From Novosphingobium panipatense (lineage in GTDB: Bacteria; Pseudomonadota; Alphaproteobacteria; Sphingomonadales; Sphingomonadaceae), in NCBI RefSeq assembly GCF_002149965.1, contig NZ_MSQB01000003.1, forward strand, positions 62,001 through 126,000: DNA of 64,000 nt, read 5' to 3'. The notes below the pieces were generated by a model. It saw only the letters and a list, made by a program, of their open reading frames with translations, was not told the DNA's origin and did no database searches. Shown in pieces: positions 59,491-64,000 of the stretch. The number at the start of each line of letters is the position of its first letter. Within the stretch, counting starts at the first letter, position 1. The translations under genes were made by a program, and so were the position numbers.

Positions 59491-60545
59491 GCGTTCGCTT
59501 TCGCCCAGGCCTCGGCAAAGGCATCGAGGTCTTCCGGCGCGGTGTTCCAGCCTATGCTGACGCGCACGGTGCGGCGGGCAAGGTCCTCGTCGATACCGAA
59601 GCCCTTGAGCACCCGGCTCTGCTTGAGCGTGCCGGACGAGCAGGCGCTGCCCGCCGAAATCGCGAAACCGGCAGCGTCCATGCGGATCAGCATGGCCGTA
59701 GCGGCCAGACGCGGGGCCGCGAGCGCAAAGATATGCGACGATTGCACGCCGGGCTGAAGCACTTCGCCGTGCCGTGAAAGCGCATTCCTGAAATCGAAGC
59801 GCTGCTCCGCCGTGGTCGCCCAGGCCTCCACGCCGCCCGCTTCCAGCGCCGCCGCGAAGCCCATCGCCCCCGGCAGGTTCTCCGTACCAGCCCGGTAGCC
59901 GCGCTCCTGCCCGCCGCTCGGTTCGAGTATGGCGAAATCCCGCACCAGCAAGGCACCGATGCCGACGGGCCCGCCCAGCTTGTGCGCCGAAAGCACGACC
60001 ATGTCCGCATCGGGAAGCGCCATCTTGCCCGCCGACTGCGAACAGTCCGCCAGAACCAGTCCGCCCGCCGCGCGAACCTGCTCGATCAGCGGATTGACCG
60101 CGTAAGGAAGCAGGACGGTTCCGGTCTCCGAATTGACCGATTGCACCGCCACGACCGCACGCCCCCCGCCGGTCAGCGCCTGTGCCAGCGCGCCGGGATC
60201 GACCTCGCCCTCGCGCATCGGCAGTTCTTCGGCACCCGGCGCGGCGCGGAACACGGCATCGTGCTCGACGGCCGAGACCAGCTGCCGCTCCGCCTTGGCG
60301 CGCCCGAGGCCGAGCGCCAGCGCCTCGCTCGCCCCGGAGGTGAAGATCACCTCTCCCTGCCAGCCCAGCGCTTTCCTCACCCGCTCGCGCGCATCTTCCA
60401 GTGCGGCGCGGGCAGCGCGCCCCTGCTTGTGCGGACTGGACGGGTTGGCCCAGAGCGCGGCACCTTCCAGCCACGCCTCGCGGGCCTGCGGCAGGAGCGG
60501 CGTGGTCGCCGCATGGTCGAGATAGATCTGTTGTTGGGCTGACAT
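59487..60545 (-). CDS. Cysteine desulfurase family protein (copy B)
   Basis: This 352-residue paralog of the next gene has IYLDHAATTPLLPQ, His95, Lys189 in SAHKLGGPVG and Cys302 in ISAGSACSSGTLKQSRVL. All catalytic residues are present, so both copies should be active. ATG 60545 (MSAQQQIYLDHAATTP) has no strong ribosome site; the frame extends to 60626. It is divergent from an alpha/beta hydrolase. Confidence 0.92.
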   Translation of the reverse strand: MSAQQQIYLDHAATTPLLPQAREAWLEGAALWANPSSPHKQGRAARAALEDARERVRKALGWQGEVIFTSGASEALALGLGRAKAERQLVSAVEHDAVFRAAPGAEELPMREGEVDPGALAQALTGGGRAVVAVQSVNSETGTVLLPYAVNPLIEQVRAAGGLVLADCSQSAGKMALPDADMVVLSAHKLGGPVGIGALLVRDFAILEPSGGQERGYRAGTENLPGAMGFAAALEAGGVEAWATTAEQRFDFRNALSRHGEVLQPGVQSSHIFALAAPRLAATAMLIRMDAAGFAISAGSACSSGTLKQSRVLKGFGIDEDLARRTVRVSIGWNTAPEDLDAFAEAWAKANA

Positions 60546-60675
60546 CGCTTGAAAAGTTGTTTTCGGAGCCAGGGTTTCTATATAGCGGACTTCCCTTTTT
60601 CCACTCCCGCGATGGCCGGCGAGCAAATCGCCGCCGTTTTCGCGGGAGTTTCAACAGGTCAGGTTCGCGAAACTT

Positions 60676-61332
60676 ATGCCCGCAGTCATCTTCCCCGGAC
60701 CCGAAGGTCGCCTTGAAGGCCGCTTCCAGCCCGCACCGCGTCCGCGTGCGCCCGTGGCGATGATCCTTCACCCGCATCCGCAGGCGGGCGGGACGATGAA
60801 CGACCGCATCACCCAGCACCTCTACAAGACCTTCGTGGCGCGCGGCTTCGCGACCCTGCGCTTCAACTTCCGCGGCGTGGGCCGCAGCCAGGGCAGCTTC
60901 GACAACGGCGTGGGCGAACTGTCCGACGCGGCAGCCGCGCTCGACTGGGTGCAGTCGATCCATCCCGAAGCCTCGACCACCTGGATCGCGGGCTACTCGT
61001 TCGGCGCGCTGATCGGCATGCAGCTGCTGATGCGCCGCCCCGAGATCCGCGGCTTCATCTCGGTAGCCCCGCCCGCCAACATGTACGACTTCTCGTTCCT
61101 CGCCCCCTGCCCCGCCTCGGGCATTCTGATCCAGGGCGCGGCGGACACGGTGGTGACGCCGAATGCCGTGCAGAAGCTGGTCGACAAGCTGCGCACGCAG
61201 AAGCACATCACCATCCACCACGACGAAATCCCGCGCGCCAACCACTTCTTCGAGAACGAGATGGACGACCTGATGCGCTCGGTCGACAACTACCTCGACA
61301 TGCGCCTGGCGCCGGATTGCCCGATCAAGTGA
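60676..61332 (+). CDS. Alpha/beta hydrolase
   Basis: This 218-residue hydrolase has the nucleophile elbow IAGYSFGALIG (Ser108), HPHPQAGGTM for the oxyanion region and a C-terminal His in RANHFFENEMDDL. It belongs to the small COG2945-like group of unknown substrate. In related alphaproteobacteria such a gene often sits beside cysteine desulfurase/suf genes, as it does here. Confidence 0.85.
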   Translation: MPAVIFPGPEGRLEGRFQPAPRPRAPVAMILHPHPQAGGTMNDRITQHLYKTFVARGFATLRFNFRGVGRSQGSFDNGVGELSDAAAALDWVQSIHPEASTTWIAGYSFGALIGMQLLMRRPEIRGFISVAPPANMYDFSFLAPCPASGILIQGAADTVVTPNAVQKLVDKLRTQKHITIHHDEIPRANHFFENEMDDLMRSVDNYLDMRLAPDCPIK

Positions 61333-61374
61333 CGCGAGCCGTAGGCGCCTGCACAGCAGGCGCTTACGCCCTCG

Positions 61375-61531
61375 CGTCACCCTGAACTTGGTTCAGGGTC
61401 CATTTCTCAGCCTCGACCGGTGATGTCCGAGTCAGAGCAGAAATGGCGGATTGTTCCTGCAAGCGTCCGATCCAGAACCACGATGGACCCTGAGCCGCAG
61501 GCCAGCGGAGCTAAACGAGTTCAGGGTGACG
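61375..61531. repeat. REP-like palindrome, family B (copy 2), with insertion
   Basis: The left end CGTCACCCTGAACTTGGTTC and the right end GAGTTCAGGGTGACG are inverted repeats. The right arm is interrupted after CGATGGACCCTGA by about 25 bases (gccgcaggccagcggagc and adjacent bases) that are absent from the copy at 45775. It lies after the alpha/beta hydrolase gene. Confidence 0.72.
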
Positions 61532-61560
61532 GTTTTGGAACCATCGGGGATCACGCAACG

Positions 61561-61592
61561 CAAAAGGCGCCGGGCTACTCCGGCGCCTTTTG
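61561..61592. terminator. Terminator overlapping the end of a small membrane protein gene
   Basis: CAAAAGGCGCCGG (61561-61573) and CCGGCGCCTTTTG (61580-61592) form a perfect 13-bp stem. Read on the minus strand, it contains the last codons and stop of the gene at 61575, so the stem is partly coding. A/T runs on both sides make it bidirectional. Confidence 0.8.
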
Positions 61593-61787
61593 CGTATCCG
61601 CCGCCCTCACCAGCGACTCGCCTTCCGAATTCGGCAGGGTCCAGATCGCCACGTTGACGATGAGCACTGCCGCCAGCGCCAGCATCAGGCCCGCCTGCTT
61701 GCGATTGCCGCCCCGCCGCCAGAGCGCGATCGCGCCCAGAACGAGCGCGGCGATGGTCAGGGTCATGAGGGAAAGGGCTATATCCAT
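61575..61787 (-). CDS. Small membrane protein of unknown function
   Basis: This 70-residue protein has two hydrophobic segments (about 4-23 and 32-50) and a short charged tail (ESLVRAADTQKAPE). The ATG at 61787 has AGGGG upstream. Its 3' end is inside a terminator stem. It is divergent from the DUF885 gene with a 79-base gap. Confidence 0.65.
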   Translation of the reverse strand: MDIALSLMTLTIAALVLGAIALWRRGGNRKQAGLMLALAAVLIVNVAIWTLPNSEGESLVRAADTQKAPE

Positions 61788-61866
61788 GGCTTATCCCCTA
61801 CCCCAGTCGCGAGGCGGCGGCGAGCGGGTTTGACTTGGCGGAACCGCGCGGCCAGATTTCGCCGCC

Positions 61867-63717
61867 ATGAAGAACCCTGACATGACGGCCGCATCCCTCT
61901 CGCGGCGCACCACGCTCCAGCTCCTTGCCGCAGGCACCGCCGGAATGACCCTTCCCGGTATCGCGAGGGCAGCTGCGGCATCGCCCCAGGCTGACGCCTC
62001 GGCCCTGCTCGATTCGATCGCCTGGCGCCTGCTCGATCACAACCCCGAAGGCGCGACCGGCCTCGGCATCGACGTCGGCGCCCATGCCGCGCTGCGGGCC
62101 CGGTCCGAAGACCGCTCCTTCGCCGGCCGCACCGCCTTGGCCAAGACCCTGCGCGAGGATCTCGCCCGCGTCGAGGCTTTCCCGGCAAGCGGTCTCGACC
62201 ATGCGACGCAGACCAGCCTTGCGGTCGTGCGCAGCGCCTACAAGACCTCGCTAGACGGTTTCGCGCAGCCTTATGGCGACGTCGCAGTGGGGGGCTGGCG
62301 CAACACGCCTTACGTCGTGATCCAGAACGTCGGCGCCTATCTCGATACGCCCAAGTTCCTCGATGCCGATCACCCGGTGAAGACCGCCGAGGATGCCGAG
62401 GCCTACGTCTCGCGTCTCTCGCAGTTCGACAAGCAGCTCGACGGCGAACTGGAGCGCATCCGCAAGGCCACCGATCAGGGCCTCGTCCCGCCCGACTTCC
62501 TGCTGGACCGCGCCATCGCCCAGATGACCAGCACGATCGAGGATGCCCGCAACAGTGGCGGCAGCCTCGTCACCTCGCTGGTCAGCCGCACCAAGACCAT
62601 TCCGGGCAACTGGGAGAGCCGGGCCAAGGCCATCGTCTCGGCCGAGGTCGTTCCCGCGCTCGAACGCCAGTTGGCCGAACTCAAGCGCCAGCGCGGGCTC
62701 GCCAAGAGCGATCCGGGCATGCGCGAGCGTCCGCACGGCGCCGAATTCTATGCCTGGGCCTTGCGCGCCAGCACCACCACGCCGGTTCCCGCTGCGGAAA
62801 TCCACCAGCGCGGGCTTGAGGAACTGGCCGCGCTCCACGCCCGCATGGATCCGATCCTGCGCAAGCTGGGCTACACCACCGGCACCGTGGGCGAACGCAT
62901 GACCGCGCTCGGCACCGACAAGCGCTTCATGTTCCCCGAGGGCGATCCCGGCCGCGCCGAGATCATGACCTTCATCCGCCACCGCATCGACTGGATCCGT
63001 GCCCAGATGCCGCGTGCCTTCCGCGATCCGGTGAAGGGCAATGTCGAAGTGCGCCGCCTGCCGCTCGCCGAAGAGCCCGGCGCGCCGACCGCCTATGGCG
63101 GTGCCGGGTCGATCGACGGCTCGGTGCCGGGCAAGATGTGGATCAACTTGCGCACCACCGACCTGCACCGCAAGTACGACCTGCCCACGCTGGTCCATCA
63201 CGAAGCAATCCCCGGCCACGTCTGGCAGGGCGAATATGCCAACCGCTTGCCGCTGATCCGCTCGATCCTGGCCTTCAACGCCTATTCCGAAGGCTGGGCG
63301 CTCTACGGCGAACAACTGGCCGACGAACTCGGCGCCTATGCCGAGGATCCCGTGGGCCAGCTCGGCTATCTCCAGTCGATCGCCTTCCGCGCCTGCCGCA
63401 TGGTGGTGGACACCGGGCTCCATTCCAAGGGCTGGACCCGAGAACAGGCCGTCCGCTTCTTCATGGAAAAGAACGGCAACAAGCGCGAGGAAGTGGTCAA
63501 CGAAGTGGACCGCTACTGCTCATGGCCGGGCCAGGCCTGCGGCTACAAGATGGGCCATTCCGAGATCAACCGCCAGCGCACCCGCGCCCAGGAAGCGCTC
63601 GGTGCCAGCTACGACCTGCGCGATTTCGACCAGGCCGTGGTTGATGGCGGCAATGTGCCGCTGGACGTGCTGGCGAAGAACATCGACAGCTATATCGCCG
63701 CCCACAAGGCGGGTTGA
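61867..63717 (+). CDS. DUF885 family metallopeptidase, Tat-exported
   Basis: This 616-residue protein has a Tat signal (SRRTTLQLLAAG, cut near ARA-AAA) and a DUF885 domain with the zinc motif HHEAIPGHVWQ (444-454) followed by an acidic helix with EGWALYGEQL. DUF885 proteins are thought to be HExxH-like peptidases of the periplasm; substrates are unknown. No strong ribosome site precedes the ATG at 61867. Confidence 0.87.
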   Translation: MKNPDMTAASLSRRTTLQLLAAGTAGMTLPGIARAAAASPQADASALLDSIAWRLLDHNPEGATGLGIDVGAHAALRARSEDRSFAGRTALAKTLREDLARVEAFPASGLDHATQTSLAVVRSAYKTSLDGFAQPYGDVAVGGWRNTPYVVIQNVGAYLDTPKFLDADHPVKTAEDAEAYVSRLSQFDKQLDGELERIRKATDQGLVPPDFLLDRAIAQMTSTIEDARNSGGSLVTSLVSRTKTIPGNWESRAKAIVSAEVVPALERQLAELKRQRGLAKSDPGMRERPHGAEFYAWALRASTTTPVPAAEIHQRGLEELAALHARMDPILRKLGYTTGTVGERMTALGTDKRFMFPEGDPGRAEIMTFIRHRIDWIRAQMPRAFRDPVKGNVEVRRLPLAEEPGAPTAYGGAGSIDGSVPGKMWINLRTTDLHRKYDLPTLVHHEAIPGHVWQGEYANRLPLIRSILAFNAYSEGWALYGEQLADELGAYAEDPVGQLGYLQSIAFRACRMVVDTGLHSKGWTREQAVRFFMEKNGNKREEVVNEVDRYCSWPGQACGYKMGHSEINRQRTRAQEALGASYDLRDFDQAVVDGGNVPLDVLAKNIDSYIAAHKAG

Positions 63718-63724
63718 GGAAAAC

Positions 63725-63861
63725 GTCGTCCCGGGCTCTGACCCGGGACCGCTGGCAAAACTTGGGGCCCAGCCTTTGCAGCAGAGCGCCTTGCAGAGCA
63801 GCGCCCTGACGAGAGTTGGGCGAAGCTCTGCCCGCGGTCCCGGATCAGGTCCGGGACGACG
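63725..63861. repeat. REP-like paired palindrome, family A (copy 3)
   Basis: The left arm from CGTCGTCCCGGGCTCTGACC and the right arm ending GGTCCGGGACGACG form an imperfect inverted repeat with inner dyads. It is 137 bases, longer than the other two full copies because of a larger middle. It lies between the convergent DUF885 gene and the truncated gene at the right edge. Confidence 0.78.
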
Positions 63862-63866
63862 ATGAT

Positions 63867-64000
63867 TCACTTCTTGCCGAAGAAGCCCTTGGCCATATCG
63901 GTCAGGTCGTCGATGACGCTGCCGTCGCCGTCCTTGTCGAGGAAGGCGGTGAATTTCGATGGATCGCTGCCGACCAGGCCGGCGAACTGGCTGAGCGAGC
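63867..64000 (-). CDS. 3' fragment of a protein with an EF-hand-like loop
   Basis: The last 44 codons of a minus-strand gene are visible, ending in TGA at 63867. The tail reads LSQFAGLVGSDPSKFTAFLD then KDGDGSVIDDLTDMAKGFFG-KK. DKDGDGSVIDDL resembles a calcium-binding EF-hand loop, and the short helical end is like DUF937-type proteins. The rest lies beyond the window, so the family is not assigned. Confidence 0.6.
   Translation of the reverse strand, partial: SLSQFAGLVGSDPSKFTAFLDKDGDGSVIDDLTDMAKGFFGKK

Noticed and set aside
58411..61380. A 989-codon frame joining a cysteine desulfurase to upstream sequence
   Set aside because: The part before 59490 is antisense to the alpha/beta hydrolase and lies out of frame over copy B; only the 359-residue end is real.

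Overview
The window is chromosomal DNA from a GC-rich alphaproteobacterium, almost certainly a member of the Sphingomonadales (Novosphingobium/Sphingobium-like; this is inference). Pointers are a CcrM-type GANTC methyltransferase, an F1 ATP synthase operon separated from F0, a three-part proton-translocating transhydrogenase, an aa3 oxidase subunit IV, a LexA box of the alphaproteobacterial GAAC-N7-GAAC type, and a split glycine decarboxylase. It is mostly housekeeping sequence, densely packed, with many 1 to 8 base overlaps and frequent GTG/TTG starts. No prophage, transposase, CRISPR array, tRNA or rRNA was recognised.

Layout. 0-4.3 kb: glycine-rich PadR regulator, DinG-like iron-sulfur helicase, SixA-like phosphatase. 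4.3-7.5 kb (minus): rpmF-plsX-fabH-ihfA-merR, with a probable attenuator in the rpmF leader. 7.6-10.2 kb: MAPEG protein, metallo-hydrolase, then an S24 repressor-like protein facing a two-gene operon across a control region with a LexA box and two palindromes. 10.2-14.5 kb: frameshifted acetolactate synthase, hydroxyacid dehydrogenase, cysS. 14.7-21.4 kb: cobT, transaldolase-like enzyme, DUF4197 lipoprotein, priA, ada. 21.8-26.7 kb: atpHAGDC. 26.7-31.2 kb: sulfatase-family membrane protein, solitary cpaF, two entericidin-like lipopeptides. 31.2-35.9 kb (minus): tandem glycine riboswitch, gcvT-gcvH-gcvPA-gcvPB and a membrane protein. 36-41.3 kb (minus): aa3 subunit IV, pntAA-pntAB-pntB, a small protein, dgt, an NAD(P)-binding protein. 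41.6-45.7 kb: response regulator with a GAFPGA loop, periplasmic protein, SDR, folP. 45.9-50.1 kb: ccrM behind an extraordinary GANTC cluster, SDR, rnhB, PQQ-type sugar dehydrogenase. 50.4-54.6 kb (plus): GNAT, DUF1285, CoA pyrophosphatase, cca, two retropepsin-like proteases. 54.8-64 kb: parC, DUF4349, two cysteine desulfurases with a ferredoxin, alpha/beta hydrolase, DUF885 peptidase and a truncated EF-hand-like gene.

Three kinds of REP-like palindromes sit in the gaps, mostly at gene 3' ends. The most unusual features are the GANTC cluster upstream of ccrM (12 sites in 265 bp, 10 of them in 153 bp with roughly 10 bp phasing) and the LexA-box/S24 control region at 9.5 kb.
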